DNA of 64,000 nt from an uncultured Alistipes sp. (GTDB lineage: Bacteria; Bacteroidota; Bacteroidia; Bacteroidales; Rikenellaceae). Below are positions 17,771-26,360 of this stretch, piece by piece (within the stretch, counting starts at the first letter, position 1; each line of letters opens with the position of its first letter). The notes beneath the pieces are model-generated. The model saw nothing but the letters and a program-made list of their open reading frames with translations, was not told the origin of the DNA and did not search any database. Made by a program: the position numbers and the translations under genes. The stretch is taken from the NCBI GenBank assembly GCA_944321955.1, contig CALUNG010000004.1, positions 1 to 64,000 on the forward strand, read 5' to 3'.

Positions 17771-18877
17771 TCAGTTGCTCCAGACGCAGCGGACGTGATT
17801 TGCCGGTGTGGCACAGTCGGTCAGGTCGACGCTTATGCGGTATTTGCCGTCGGGGCGCTCGACCGTGATCGTTCCTCCCGTTATCCGTGCATAGCGCACC
17901 CATTGGCCATCCTCGAGATATTGGTACCATGTACCGGAGTTGTTGGTGAATCGGTCGGGATATCCCGGAATTATGTTGAACGGGACGATATCCTCGCGGT
18001 ACATTCCTCCGTAGGGCGGAATATCCGTCGGTACGGTGTATGTGCCGGTCGGAAGGCCTGCCTCGGCGGTCGTATCCCAGGGCACGAATAGCTCGATTCT
18101 GAGCAGTTCGCCCGTACCGCCGGGCCACTGTGTCGAGAGGTCGATGCCCTCGTCGGCCAGATAGAACTCGAACTGCCTGTACGACTCGTCGCCAAGGAAG
18201 TATATGTCACCCTTGTCGACCAGGCGGGTCTGCGTGAACGAAGTCGGCTCGACATCCTCCGTAAGGTCGGAGTTGGGTATGCCGCTCGACTCTCCGCCAT
18301 GCGTACGGTCGGCCACGTCGGGCTTGCCCTCGTACGAGAAGTATCGCTTCATGAAGTCGGTACCTACCATTATGCCTTCGATGGTTATGCGTCCGTCGGC
18401 TTCGGCCGTGACGGTGCATCCTCCTTCGCGCAGCAGGTCGGCGGTCGAGGCGTCGCCGTTGCGGTCGGGCAGGAAGTAGGAGCCTGCCGGTATCTCGACG
18501 GCGCCGTTGGGACGGTCCTGCGTATCGGTGTATCCCGTATTGTATGTCCCGGCCGACATGTCGCCGGAATTTGAGGGCATGTGGTATGTGCCGGCCAGAA
18601 ATCCGGCGTCGGGAGCGGCTGCCGGGTTGACTTCGGCATTGAGGCTGACGCACAGTCGCGGTGCTGGGCTCTCGGCCGAGGAGACGTTCAGTTCGATCGT
18701 CCACATATCGGACACGTCGGACATGTATGGGTCGCCGTAGTATGATACTTCGGCCTGGTCGAAAGTGATTGTTTCGGGAACGGGTTCCTTGTAGGAGCTG
18801 TCTGCCCCGTTGTTGTCGGGATCTTTCCCGCAAGCCATGAGCATGGCTGCAACCAACAGAATGCTGTAATATTTCAT
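17771..18877 (-). CDS. Hypothetical lipoprotein with two related halves (368 aa)
   Basis: Lipobox LMAC (Cys16), then two beta-rich halves (about 36-170 and 205-368). Both halves contain a G-T-Y-x-x-P motif (AGTYHMPSN, TGTYTVPTD) and end in a strand run with G-x-I-T-(I/V)-E (GRITIEG, GGTITVE), suggesting internal duplication. No known family. First gene of the minus-strand lipoprotein cluster, preceded by a good -7 box. Any role in polysaccharide or host-protein binding would be speculation. Confidence 0.78.
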   Translation of the reverse strand: MKYYSILLVAAMLMACGKDPDNNGADSSYKEPVPETITFDQAEVSYYGDPYMSDVSDMWTIELNVSSAESPAPRLCVSLNAEVNPAAAPDAGFLAGTYHMPSNSGDMSAGTYNTGYTDTQDRPNGAVEIPAGSYFLPDRNGDASTADLLREGGCTVTAEADGRITIEGIMVGTDFMKRYFSYEGKPDVADRTHGGESSGIPNSDLTEDVEPTSFTQTRLVDKGDIYFLGDESYRQFEFYLADEGIDLSTQWPGGTGELLRIELFVPWDTTAEAGLPTGTYTVPTDIPPYGGMYREDIVPFNIIPGYPDRFTNNSGTWYQYLEDGQWVRYARITGGTITVERPDGKYRISVDLTDCATPANHVRCVWSN

Positions 18878-18944
18878 ATAAAACAGTTTTGCGGACGGGG
18901 GGGTGTCATGTTCGCTGCATGGATTCCGCCGCTGTCGTTGCGGG

Positions 18945-18952
18945 CAAAGTTA
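18945..18952 (-). promoter_or_regulatory. Putative -7 box for the lipoprotein cluster
   Basis: Minus strand TAACTTTG matches TAnnTTTG, about 67 bases upstream of the start at 18877. No -33 match at 19-21 bases. Confidence 0.45.
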
Positions 18953-19039
18953 CATATTTTATGCGAAAAACAGAACGCAAGATTCTTCTTTTTGACCGTT
19001 TCGGCGTAATCTTTGGCTGAAGTTCGGACTGCAGCAACA

Positions 19040-19076
19040 GAAAATACCGGACCGCATGCAACATGCGGTCCGGTAT
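19040..19076 (-). terminator. Terminator of the DksA/TraR-like gene
   Basis: Perfect 15-bp stem (19044-19058 with 19062-19076) and 3-base loop, with TTTT after it on the minus strand, 26 bases past the stop codon at 19103. Confidence 0.85.
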
Positions 19077-19102
19077 CATTCGTTATCGGTATGCCGTGCG
19101 GG

Positions 19103-19489
19103 CTACTTGAGACGCTTCTCTTTCGCCTCGATGCATTCGGTAGCGTGCGGCACCTTCATCAGACGCTCCTTTGGAATAAGTTTGCCTGTGGTCTTACATA
19201 TACCGTAGGTTTTGTTCTCGATACGGACCAGAGCCATTTCGAGATTGCGGATGAACTTCATCTGGTGTGTAGCCAGACGGCCGTTCTCCTCCTTGGACAG
19301 CGTTGCGGCGCCCTCCTCCAGAACCTTGTATGTGGGAGAGGTGTCCTCGGTGTCGTTGTCGGCGGTATGGGTAATCGTCGCACGCAGCAACTCGTAGTCG
19401 GCCCGGGCTACCTCGAGCTTCTTGAGAATTATCTGCTTGAACTCTTCGAGCTCAGCGTCGCTGTATCTCGTTTTTTCGACCTCTGCCAT
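19103..19489 (-). CDS. TraR/DksA-family protein
   Basis: A 128-aa protein resembling the small DksA/TraR proteins of Bacteroidota, which may bind RNA polymerase through the secondary channel. Residues 1-70 form the predicted coiled-coil hairpin; the C-terminal zinc-finger region (YGICKTTGKLIPKERL to ATECIEAK) keeps the finger's shape but only two of the four canonical cysteines, so it may not bind zinc. An exact AGGAGG ribosome-binding sequence precedes the ATG. It follows ileS on the same strand by an 83-base gap and ends at a strong terminator. A transcription-factor role is inferred from family only. Confidence 0.85.
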   Translation of the reverse strand: MAEVEKTRYSDAELEEFKQIILKKLEVARADYELLRATITHTADNDTEDTSPTYKVLEEGAATLSKEENGRLATHQMKFIRNLEMALVRIENKTYGICKTTGKLIPKERLMKVPHATECIEAKEKRLK

Positions 19490-19498
19490 AGTAAAAAT

Positions 19499-19504
19499 CC
19501 TCCT
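19499..19504 (-). promoter_or_regulatory. Strong Shine-Dalgarno site of the DksA-like gene
   Basis: AGGAGG on the minus strand, 9 bases before the ATG. Full Shine-Dalgarno sequences are unusual in Bacteroidota and none of the neighbours has one this complete. Confidence 0.6.
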
Positions 19505-19572
19505 TGTTTATATATTGATTTATGTAAAATTAAACAAAGTTCGGCAATATTCCAAATTTTACGAGGACATCC

Positions 19573-22500
19573 CTACATTTTGGTTATCGCAATTTTAAGC
19601 TTTTCTTCATCCAGATCGGTCTCGCCGACGAAGTCGCCCGAGGGGTTGGGTGAGCACGACACCTTGGTGGCGAGTGTCTGCGAGCCTATGTAGGCGGCGA
19701 ACCCGGCGACGGCATCGGCAACCGACTCCTTGTCCTCGATCTCGACTGTAATCTTGTCGGTAACCTCGAGGCCCGAATCCTTGCGGAAGTTCTGTATGCG
19801 GTTTATCAATTCCCGGGCCACACCCTCCTTGCGCAGTTCGTCGGTTACCGTTACGTCGAGCGCGACGGTCAGTTTGCCTTCGGAGGCCACCAGCCATCCG
19901 GGCATGTCTTCCGACGTGATCTCGAAGTCGGTAACGGCCACCTCGAGCTTTTCGCCGCCGACCTCCAGCGATGTCAATGCTCCGCTCTCGACTTCGGCTA
20001 TCTGCTCCTGCGTGAAGCCTGCAACCAGAGCCGCGATCTGCTTCATGTATTTGCCGTACCTGGGGCCGAGGGTCTTGAAGTTGGGCTTGATGCGTTTGGT
20101 TATGACGCCTGCGGTATTGTCTATGAGCTCCAGTTCCTTGACGTTCACTTCGCCGAGAATCAGGTTCCTGACGGCCTCGATATGTTTTGCCGTCTTGGGG
20201 TCGAGTACCGGCACCATGATACGCGAGAGCGGCTGACGCACCTTGATGTTGACCTTGCGGCGCAGAGCGAGTACCATCGACGAGATGCGCTGAGCCAGCG
20301 ACATCATCTCTTCGAGTTCGCTGTCGATGAGCGACTCGTCGGCCTTGGGGAATGTCGAGAGGTGTACCGATCCGCAGTCGTGTGCGCCGCTGACGGCGTT
20401 CAGGTCGCGGAATATGCGGTCCGAGATGAACGGAGCGAACGGTGCGGCCAGCTGTGCGACCGTCTCCAGACATGTGTAGAGGGTCTGGTAGGCAGCCAGC
20501 TTGTCGCGGTCCATCGTACCGCCCCAGAAACGCTTGCGGTTGAGGCGCACGTACCAGTTCGAGAGGTTCTCGCCGACGAAATCCTGTATGGCGCGAGCCG
20601 CGGGAGTCGGGTCGTAGTTCTCGAGCGAGTCGGTCACGTTCTTGACCAGCGTATTGAGCAACGAGATGATCCAGCGGTCGATCTCGGGACGTTCCGATAC
20701 GGGAATCTGCTCTTCGCGGCCCGTGAAGCCGTCGATGTTGGCGTAGAGTGCGAAGAACGAGTATGTATTGTAGAGCGTGCCGAAGAACTTGCGCCGTACC
20801 TCGTCTACGCCCTCGACGTCGAACTTGAGGTTGTCCCAGGGTTGCGAGTTGGTTATCATGTACCAGCGCGTTGCGTCGGCGCCGTACTTGTCGAGCACCT
20901 CGAACGGATCGACGGCGTTGCCCAGACGTTTCGACATCTTGTTGCCGTTCTTGTCGAGCACCAGACCGTTCGAGATGATGTTCTTGAATGCCACCGAGTC
21001 GAAGAGCATGACGGCTATGGCGTGCAGCGTGAAGAACCAGCCGCGCGTCTGGTCGACGCCCTCGGCTATGAAGTCGGCCGGATAGAGCGACTCGAACTCC
21101 TTGCCTCCGTGTTCGAACGGGTAGTGCTGCTGTGCGTATGGCATCGCACCCGAGTCGAACCACACGTCGATGAGGTCGCTTTCGCGCTTCATCGGTTCGC
21201 CCTTCGACGACACGAGTACGATCGAGTCTACGTACGGCCTGTGCAGGTCGATCACCTTGGTGGAGTAGTTCTCCTTCGACATGTCGCCCACCTTGAAGTT
21301 CTTGTAGGGATTCTCCTTCATCACGCCGGCGGCAATCGACTTTTCGATCTCGGAGATCAGCTCCTCGATCGAACCGATGCACTTGAGCTCCGAACGGTCC
21401 TCCGTAGCCCATATCGGCAGCGGCGTGCCCCAGAAGCGCGAACGCGAGAGGTTCCAGTCGACCAGACCCTCGAGCCACTTGCCGAAGCGGCCCGAACCCG
21501 TATATTCGGGTTTCCAGTATATGGTCTTGTTGAGTTCGATCATGCGGTCGCGCAGGGCCGTGGTCTTGATGAACCACGAGTCGAGCGGGTAGTAGAGTAC
21601 CGGTTTGTCGGTACGCCAGCAGTGGGGATAGGAGTGCGTATGCTTCTCGATCTTGAAGATCTTGTTTTCGGCCTTGAGCGTTACGGCGATGTCGATGTCG
21701 AGCGTGGTGTCGCTGTCCTTGAGCGAATCGTCGTATGCGTTCTTCACGTAGCGGCCCTGCCAGGGCTTGTAGTGTTTGACGTCGACGTTCTCGCGTACGA
21801 AGTCGTCGTCGAGTTCGTCGAGCATGTAGAACTTTCCGGTGCGGTCGACCATGGGCATCTTCTTGCCGCCCTTCTCGACCATGAAGAGCGGGGCTATGCC
21901 AGAGGCACGTGCCACGCGGTCGTCATCGGCACCGAACGTCGGTGCGATGTGCACGATACCCGTACCGTCCGACGTGGTTACGAAGTCGCCGACGATTACG
22001 CGGAACGCGTCGCCCATGGGCTTTACCCACGGAATGAGCTGTTCGTATCGTATGCCTTCGAGTTCCGAACCCTTCCAGACCTTGTCGCCGACAACGAACG
22101 TACCCTCCATCTTGGCGGTGAAGTAGCTGCCGACGAGATCGCGGGCCATGACTACGGTCTGCTCGGCCGAGGTGTAGGGATTGATGCACTTGACCTCGAC
22201 ATAGTCGATGTTGGGTCCCACGCAGAGGGCCGTGTTCGAGGGCAGGGTCCACGGCGTGGTGGTCCATGCCAGGAAGTAGAGGTCGCCCTGCACGTCGCCG
22301 AAGAGTTTTTCGCTCCTGTCGTCACGGATTATGCGGAACTGCGCCGTGCAGGTCGTGTCCTTCACGTCGCGGTAGCAACCGGGCTGGTTCAGCTCGTGGG
22401 TCGAGAGGCCCGTACCGGCGGCCGGCGAGTAGGGCTGGATTGTGTATCCCTTGTAGAGCAGTCCCTTTTCGTAGAGCTGCTTGAGCAGCCACCACAGGGT

Positions 22501-22971
22501 CTCGATGTATTTGTTGTCGTAGGTGATGTAGGGGTCGTCCATGTTGACCCAGTATCCCATCTGACGCGTAAGGCGCTCCCATGCACCGGTGAACTTCATC
22601 ACGTCGGCGCGGCAGGCGCGGTTGTACTCCTCGATCGATATCTTCTTGCCGATATCCTCCTTGGTTATGCCGAGGGCCTTCTCGACGCCCAGTTCCACGG
22701 GCAGTCCGTGCGTGTCCCAACCGGCCTTGCGGTGTACGAGGTAACCCTGCTGCGTCTTGTAGCGGCAGATTATGTCCTTGATCGTACGGGCCATGACGTG
22801 GTGAATGCCCGGCATGCCGTTGGCCGACGGGGGACCTTCATAGAAGACGAACGTCGGATGTCCTTCACGTGTAGTGATGCTTTTGTGGAAAGTGTCGTCG
22901 GCGTCCCACTCCCTGAGCACCTCGGCTGCAAGCGAGGGGAGGTCCAAACCTTTGTACTCCTTGAACTTCAT
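19573..22971 (-). CDS. ileS: Isoleucyl-tRNA synthetase, type 2
   Basis: Charges tRNA-Ile. At 1132 aa it is the long form, with catalytic Rossmann domain, editing domain (WTTTPWTLPSN within about 240-260), KMSKR in GNKMSKRLGN, anticodon-binding domain and a long C-terminal part in place of the zinc domain of type 1. The first signature motif, normally HxGH, reads G-I-H-H (PGIHHV), that is GxHH. I chose the ATG at 22971 (MKFKEYKGLDLP), which fits family N-termini; the frame is open upstream through a TTG, but the -7 box at 23061 and family alignment favour the inner start. The leader is about 85 bases; I did not recognise a T-box or other riboswitch in it. Confidence 0.95.
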   Translation of the reverse strand: MKFKEYKGLDLPSLAAEVLREWDADDTFHKSITTREGHPTFVFYEGPPSANGMPGIHHVMARTIKDIICRYKTQQGYLVHRKAGWDTHGLPVELGVEKALGITKEDIGKKISIEEYNRACRADVMKFTGAWERLTRQMGYWVNMDDPYITYDNKYIETLWWLLKQLYEKGLLYKGYTIQPYSPAAGTGLSTHELNQPGCYRDVKDTTCTAQFRIIRDDRSEKLFGDVQGDLYFLAWTTTPWTLPSNTALCVGPNIDYVEVKCINPYTSAEQTVVMARDLVGSYFTAKMEGTFVVGDKVWKGSELEGIRYEQLIPWVKPMGDAFRVIVGDFVTTSDGTGIVHIAPTFGADDDRVARASGIAPLFMVEKGGKKMPMVDRTGKFYMLDELDDDFVRENVDVKHYKPWQGRYVKNAYDDSLKDSDTTLDIDIAVTLKAENKIFKIEKHTHSYPHCWRTDKPVLYYPLDSWFIKTTALRDRMIELNKTIYWKPEYTGSGRFGKWLEGLVDWNLSRSRFWGTPLPIWATEDRSELKCIGSIEELISEIEKSIAAGVMKENPYKNFKVGDMSKENYSTKVIDLHRPYVDSIVLVSSKGEPMKRESDLIDVWFDSGAMPYAQQHYPFEHGGKEFESLYPADFIAEGVDQTRGWFFTLHAIAVMLFDSVAFKNIISNGLVLDKNGNKMSKRLGNAVDPFEVLDKYGADATRWYMITNSQPWDNLKFDVEGVDEVRRKFFGTLYNTYSFFALYANIDGFTGREEQIPVSERPEIDRWIISLLNTLVKNVTDSLENYDPTPAARAIQDFVGENLSNWYVRLNRKRFWGGTMDRDKLAAYQTLYTCLETVAQLAAPFAPFISDRIFRDLNAVSGAHDCGSVHLSTFPKADESLIDSELEEMMSLAQRISSMVLALRRKVNIKVRQPLSRIMVPVLDPKTAKHIEAVRNLILGEVNVKELELIDNTAGVITKRIKPNFKTLGPRYGKYMKQIAALVAGFTQEQIAEVESGALTSLEVGGEKLEVAVTDFEITSEDMPGWLVASEGKLTVALDVTVTDELRKEGVARELINRIQNFRKDSGLEVTDKITVEIEDKESVADAVAGFAAYIGSQTLATKVSCSPNPSGDFVGETDLDEEKLKIAITKM

Positions 22972-23060
22972 ATCTTCGGGTTGTTTGTATGCTGGTTCCG
23001 GTCCGTTGCCCGCGTGCGGTATTTTCGTACTCCGACGGGTATACGGATTCAAATTTCCGA

Positions 23061-23068
23061 CAAATATA
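23061..23068 (-). promoter_or_regulatory. Putative -7 box for ileS
   Basis: Minus strand TATATTTG, a full match, 89 bases upstream of the chosen start. Lies between that start and the apt terminator. No -33 match at the usual distance. Confidence 0.5.
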
Positions 23069-23100
23069 CAAAAATATCGGCAGATAACGCCATTTGCATG

Positions 23101-23133
23101 AAAAACCCTCCGGGCTGAGCCCGAAGGGTTTTT
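23101..23133 (-). terminator. Terminator of apt (nearly symmetric)
   Basis: A 15-bp stem with one mismatch (23101-23115 with 23119-23133), A-run on one side and T-run on the other, so it could work in both directions; the gene it serves is apt, ending at 23188. Confidence 0.85.
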
Positions 23134-23187
23134 GAGGTTTTGTCATCCGTGTGTTGCGACTGCCGGTGGCGCCGCGACGGCGACGCG

Positions 23188-23748
23188 CTATATCGACATG
23201 AGCGTATGTACCGGTGCTATCTTCTCGAGACGCTGCTTGCCGTCGAGGTCCGAGAGGTGTACGAGGAATATGAACTCCTTGATTTTCACGCCGTAGCTCT
23301 TGCCGCCGACCTCGATGCGCATGCCTTCGAACGACCTGGCTATTCCTTCGGCCGTTCCGCCCGTAGCCAGCACGTCGTCCAGCAGCGTGATCTCGAAGTT
23401 GTCGCCCGTGGGTGTTCCGGCCGCGATGTCGCTCTTGCGGTAGTAGAGCAGGTCGAAACCGTACTCCTTCTCGATCTTGACCTCCACGAGGTCGCCCTCG
23501 TTGAATGGCAGCTTGCCGCTCTTGCGCATGGGTATGACGTTGGTGACCGTCGGGCTCTTTACGAGCAGCGGCGAGGCGAAGAGAAATCCGCGCGCTTCGG
23601 GAGCCGCGACGTTGGGCGCCGTGGTGAACTCCACGAGCCGGTCTATTATCTGGTTGAATACCGCCTTGTCCTGCAGGAACGGGATGATGTCGATGAATTT
23701 GATGCCCTTTTTCGGGAAGTCCTGGTAGAATTTTAGTGTGTTGACCAT
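23188..23748 (-). CDS. apt: Adenine phosphoribosyltransferase
   Basis: Purine salvage enzyme making AMP from adenine and PRPP. The 186-aa protein has the type-I PRTase PRPP loop LLDDVLATGGTAE, the PKKGIKFIDI segment typical of Apt N-termini (family: FP..GI.F.DI), an EARGF motif and a RKSGKLP loop. Stand-alone minus-strand gene with its own TTG-N20-TAAGTTTG promoter and terminator. Close relatives such as xanthine PRTases have different N-termini, so Apt is well supported. Confidence 0.9.
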   Translation of the reverse strand: MVNTLKFYQDFPKKGIKFIDIIPFLQDKAVFNQIIDRLVEFTTAPNVAAPEARGFLFASPLLVKSPTVTNVIPMRKSGKLPFNEGDLVEVKIEKEYGFDLLYYRKSDIAAGTPTGDNFEITLLDDVLATGGTAEGIARSFEGMRIEVGGKSYGVKIKEFIFLVHLSDLDGKQRLEKIAPVHTLMSI

Positions 23749-23768
23749 TATCTCGGCATTTAACTTCG

Positions 23769-23799
23769 CAAACTTAATATTTTTTTGTCAAAAAGCCAA
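23769..23799 (-). promoter_or_regulatory. Promoter of apt
   Basis: Minus strand TTG (23797-23799), 20 bases, then TAAGTTTG (23769-23776): both halves of the Bacteroidota consensus with correct spacing, 20 bases before the start codon. Confidence 0.65.
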
Positions 23800-23841
23800 C
23801 AGCATGTCGTTGAAAAACGGCACTTCCCGTTGTCGCGGGCG

Positions 23842-24300
23842 TTACTCTCCGTCATCGACCTTCCATATCGTGAAAACGCCCGGAGCCATAAACTTGTCGG
23901 CCCGGCCTTCGTATGCTACTGCGGAAAAATTGATTTCTCTGTATTCGGAGTTCGGCGGGACGGTTACGGTTACGTTTCTCGGAGATGTTGCGGTAACGGT
24001 ACATACACCGAAATCTCCGGTTACGGGAAACTGGTCGTCGCGGTTGAACTTTAGCTCTATGGAACGGTATTCCCCGAATATCTCTACTGTAGATTTATGG
24101 TCAATACTTATCAGGCTTACAGAAGATAAATCTCCGTTTACGGTCATTTCAGCAGTACCTCCTTCGGACCCGAATTCCAAAGACCCCGGTTCGAATATCG
24201 TCGATAGGTAGTTTCCGTCGATATCTTCGTCCCTGTTGCATGAAGTAACAAGCAACGGCAGCACACACAGCAATATGTAACAGAATCGTTTCACGGGCAT
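23842..24300 (-). CDS. Small hypothetical lipoprotein (BACON-like beta domain)
   Basis: 152 aa with signal peptide and lipobox LVTSC (Cys19 or so), then one beta-sandwich-like domain (GSLEFGSEGGTAEMTVNG opening, alternating strands). The opening pattern resembles BACON domains (GG-x-A-x-x-V), but the match is weak. I chose the ATG at 24300; a promoter with both elements at 24342-24373 excludes the longer frame above it, including an in-frame ATG at 24354. Function unknown. Confidence 0.75.
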   Translation of the reverse strand: MPVKRFCYILLCVLPLLVTSCNRDEDIDGNYLSTIFEPGSLEFGSEGGTAEMTVNGDLSSVSLISIDHKSTVEIFGEYRSIELKFNRDDQFPVTGDFGVCTVTATSPRNVTVTVPPNSEYREINFSAVAYEGRADKFMAPGVFTIWKVDDGE

Positions 24301-24341
24301 ACGGTTTTTAAGGTTGGACAATGGTTCTGGTGCGTTCTTCT

Positions 24342-24373
24342 CAAAGTTAGGCATAAAATCCCGTAAATCCAAA
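24342..24373 (-). promoter_or_regulatory. Promoter of the small lipoprotein gene
   Basis: Minus strand TTTG (24370-24373), 20 bases, TAACTTTG (24342-24349): full consensus and spacing, about 38 bases of leader before the ATG at 24300. Confidence 0.65.
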
Positions 24374-24398
24374 TGGAATGCGCTGCTTTTCTGCGTTT

Positions 24399-24902
24399 TC
24401 AGCGTTCGCTCTCTCTGCCGTCTCCTTTTTCCGGCGTCAGCCGACGGCGCAGGTAGACCATGTCGCGGAGCAGTATGCCCTCCTCGATTATTGGGGCGGG
24501 GTAGTTGTCCGTAAAGAAGTCCTTTACGCGGTGTGACGGCACGAATCCGCAGCTGCGGTAGAAGCGCAGTATCCGCGGTGTCTCGCCGGTGCCGACCGTC
24601 ATCTCGTCGAAGCGGCCGCGCAGGTGCTCCGCAAGGAACCCGATCATGCGGCGTCCGTACCCGCAGCGCTGCCGGTCGGGACGCGTGGCCAGATTCTTCA
24701 GCTCGCACGTGCCGCCGCCCTCGTCCGTAACCACGGCGACGGTGCATGTCTGTCCGCCGTCGCGGAGCACGTACATCTCGCCGCGGTCGAGGTAGCGGCC
24801 GATCATCTCCATGCTCTCGTCAGCCAGCAGGAGCAGCTCCGCATATTGCAGCCTGTCGCCGGTGACGCGTGTGACGGTGATGTTTTTATCATCGATGTTC
24901 AT
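24399..24902 (-). CDS. GNAT-family N-acetyltransferase
   Basis: About 167 aa. Central acetyl-CoA loop LATRPDRQRCGYGRRMI matches the GNAT motif A (R/Q-x-x-G-x-G/A), followed by GETPRILRFYRSCGF, the usual C-terminal strand region. Family members acetylate small amines, antibiotics or proteins; the substrate is unknown. I used the ATG at 24902; an ATG at 24947 would add 15 residues but would overlap the promoter of the divergent membrane protein gene. It shares the intergenic region with that gene. Confidence 0.82.
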   Translation of the reverse strand: MNIDDKNITVTRVTGDRLQYAELLLLADESMEMIGRYLDRGEMYVLRDGGQTCTVAVVTDEGGGTCELKNLATRPDRQRCGYGRRMIGFLAEHLRGRFDEMTVGTGETPRILRFYRSCGFVPSHRVKDFFTDNYPAPIIEEGILLRDMVYLRRRLTPEKGDGRESER

Positions 24903-24919
24903 GCCGTGGCAGATCTCTT

Positions 24920-24950
24920 TTTGACGTTCGGATAATAATGCATACATTTG
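24920..24950 (+). promoter_or_regulatory. Promoter of the YqaA-like gene
   Basis: TTTG (24920-24923), 19 bases, TACATTTG (24943-24950): a full Bacteroidota-type promoter. Predicted start near 24954, giving about 26 bases of leader to the ATG at 24980. Confidence 0.7.
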
Positions 24951-24979
24951 CGACGTTGCACATGACGCAACGGTCGGTT

Positions 24980-25441
24980 ATGGAACAGGTAATTGATTTC
25001 TTCATAGAGTGGGGCTACGTGGGCATCTTCCTCTCGGCCTTCCTTGCCGGAAGCGTGCTGCCCTTCAGCTCCGAACTGGTGCTGGTGGCGCTGGTGCAGG
25101 CCGGACTCTCGCCCGTGTGGGGCGTGGTGTGGGCCACGCTGGGCAATACGCTCGGCGGCATGACCTGCTACGGCATAGGCCGCCTCGGCAAGACCGAATG
25201 GATCGAACGCTACCTGCGGATCAGCCGCGAACATATCGACAAGGCTACCCGTTTCCTTGCCGGCAAGGGGGCTCTTATGGCCTTCTTCGTCGCGCTGCCC
25301 TATATCGGCGATGCCATAGCCGTCGTGCTGGGACTCATGCGCAGCAACGTGTGGGTTACGACATTTGCCATGTTCCTCGGCAAACTGCTGCGCTACGTGG
25401 CACTGCTCTATGCCGCCGAGGGCCTCATCTCGCTCTTCTAA
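24980..25441 (+). CDS. YqaA-like DedA/VTT-family membrane protein
   Basis: 153-aa inner-membrane protein: N-terminal EWGYVGIFLSAFLAGSVLPF matches YqaA-type proteins, followed by a glycine-rich segment GNTLGGMTCYGIGR and two further helices. DedA/VTT proteins are linked to lipid scrambling or transport (known for related members, not shown for this one). Two upstream in-frame ATGs exist (24938, 24962), but the promoter at 24920-24950 makes 24980 most likely. Its stop overlaps that of the convergent HAD gene by 4 bases. Confidence 0.85.
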   Translation: MEQVIDFFIEWGYVGIFLSAFLAGSVLPFSSELVLVALVQAGLSPVWGVVWATLGNTLGGMTCYGIGRLGKTEWIERYLRISREHIDKATRFLAGKGALMAFFVALPYIGDAIAVVLGLMRSNVWVTTFAMFLGKLLRYVALLYAAEGLISLF

Positions 25442-26286
25442 CCCTTCGATACGCTCAGCTGTTCGAGCCGTGTGTCGATGTCGATCTTGTCGATGATGGT
25501 CTTCACGACGGTATCGATCTCGGAACCTTCCCTGTAGTCGGCCGGGCAGACGTAGTTCACGCGGTTGTCGCGTATGAGCGAACCGAGCTCCTTGCGCGCC
25601 CCCTTCTCCGAGGGGTTGTATACGGCTATCGAGTGGCCCCCGAAATTCTTCACCAGACGCATGCACGGTATGTCGGTCGTTCCGTCGCCCACGTAGATCA
25701 TGTGGCGGAACGGTACGGGACGGTTCTTCTCCTCGATGTAGCGGTTCACCAGCGTGCTGTCGAATACCGACTCCACACCCTTGTTGATCTTGAAGATGAA
25801 CTGCGTCTTGTTGGTGTAGTTGACCGCCACGCCGGGCCAGTAGGCTATGCCGTCGACATCGTAGAGGAAGGTGCAGGCATATATCTTGCGGAATTCATGG
25901 GCTATCTCCGTTCCCTCGATTATCTCCTTCATGCCCGACGAGTTGATGTAGTGCACCACCTTGAGGTTGCGCTGCGCACCGTATTCGTTGATGCGGGCGA
26001 ACCACTCGCGTACGCCTTCGTAGAGCTTGATGTTGCGGCCCGACTCCTGGAATGCCTCGCGGCGGAGCGACAGCCCCTTCGACTTGGCCTCCTGAATCAT
26101 CTTGGCCATGTATGTGAGTATGCGGTCGGCGTCCTGCTCTTCGGCCAGCGAGTTGGCCTCGCTCCAGAACTCCTTGTTGCTCTTGCCTACGGCCGGTATG
26201 AAGTCGTACTCCTGCATGTTGCCGGGCGAGAGCGTCCCGTCGAAATCGTAGATCAGCGCTACGGTCTGTTTTTCATCGGTTGTCAT
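25438..26286 (-). CDS. HAD-family hydrolase (phosphatase-like)
   Basis: 282 aa. HAD motif I is YDFDGTLS (nucleophile Asp14, acid/base Asp16), motif II INSSG, motif IV VGDGTTDIP. The large cap insert between motifs I and II (about residues 25-110) resembles phosphoserine-phosphatase-like proteins of Bacteroidota. Likely a cytosolic phosphatase; substrate unknown. The -7 box lies about 75 bases upstream, next to the divergent nitroreductase promoter. Confidence 0.85.
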   Translation of the reverse strand: MTTDEKQTVALIYDFDGTLSPGNMQEYDFIPAVGKSNKEFWSEANSLAEEQDADRILTYMAKMIQEAKSKGLSLRREAFQESGRNIKLYEGVREWFARINEYGAQRNLKVVHYINSSGMKEIIEGTEIAHEFRKIYACTFLYDVDGIAYWPGVAVNYTNKTQFIFKINKGVESVFDSTLVNRYIEEKNRPVPFRHMIYVGDGTTDIPCMRLVKNFGGHSIAVYNPSEKGARKELGSLIRDNRVNYVCPADYREGSEIDTVVKTIIDKIDIDTRLEQLSVSKG

Positions 26287-26360
26287 GTGCGTCTATTTGA
26301 GGTACAGCGGCGGTGCGGTTCCGAATGTCTGTCTTTGCGCAGAGACCGCCCGCCATTCTA

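Noticed and set aside
22972-23060. T-box or other riboswitch before ileS
   Set aside because: The leader is about 85 bases, with no stem-loop set or T-box sequence that I can recognise.
20182-23118. A 978-codon open frame antisense to ileS
   Set aside because: It mirrors a well-supported gene; high GC and codon bias leave long open frames on the opposite strand. Its product has no recognisable domain.
23842-24747. A longer 301-aa version of the small lipoprotein
   Set aside because: The extra part is antisense to the GNAT gene and lacks coding signature; a consensus promoter at 24342-24373 lies inside it.
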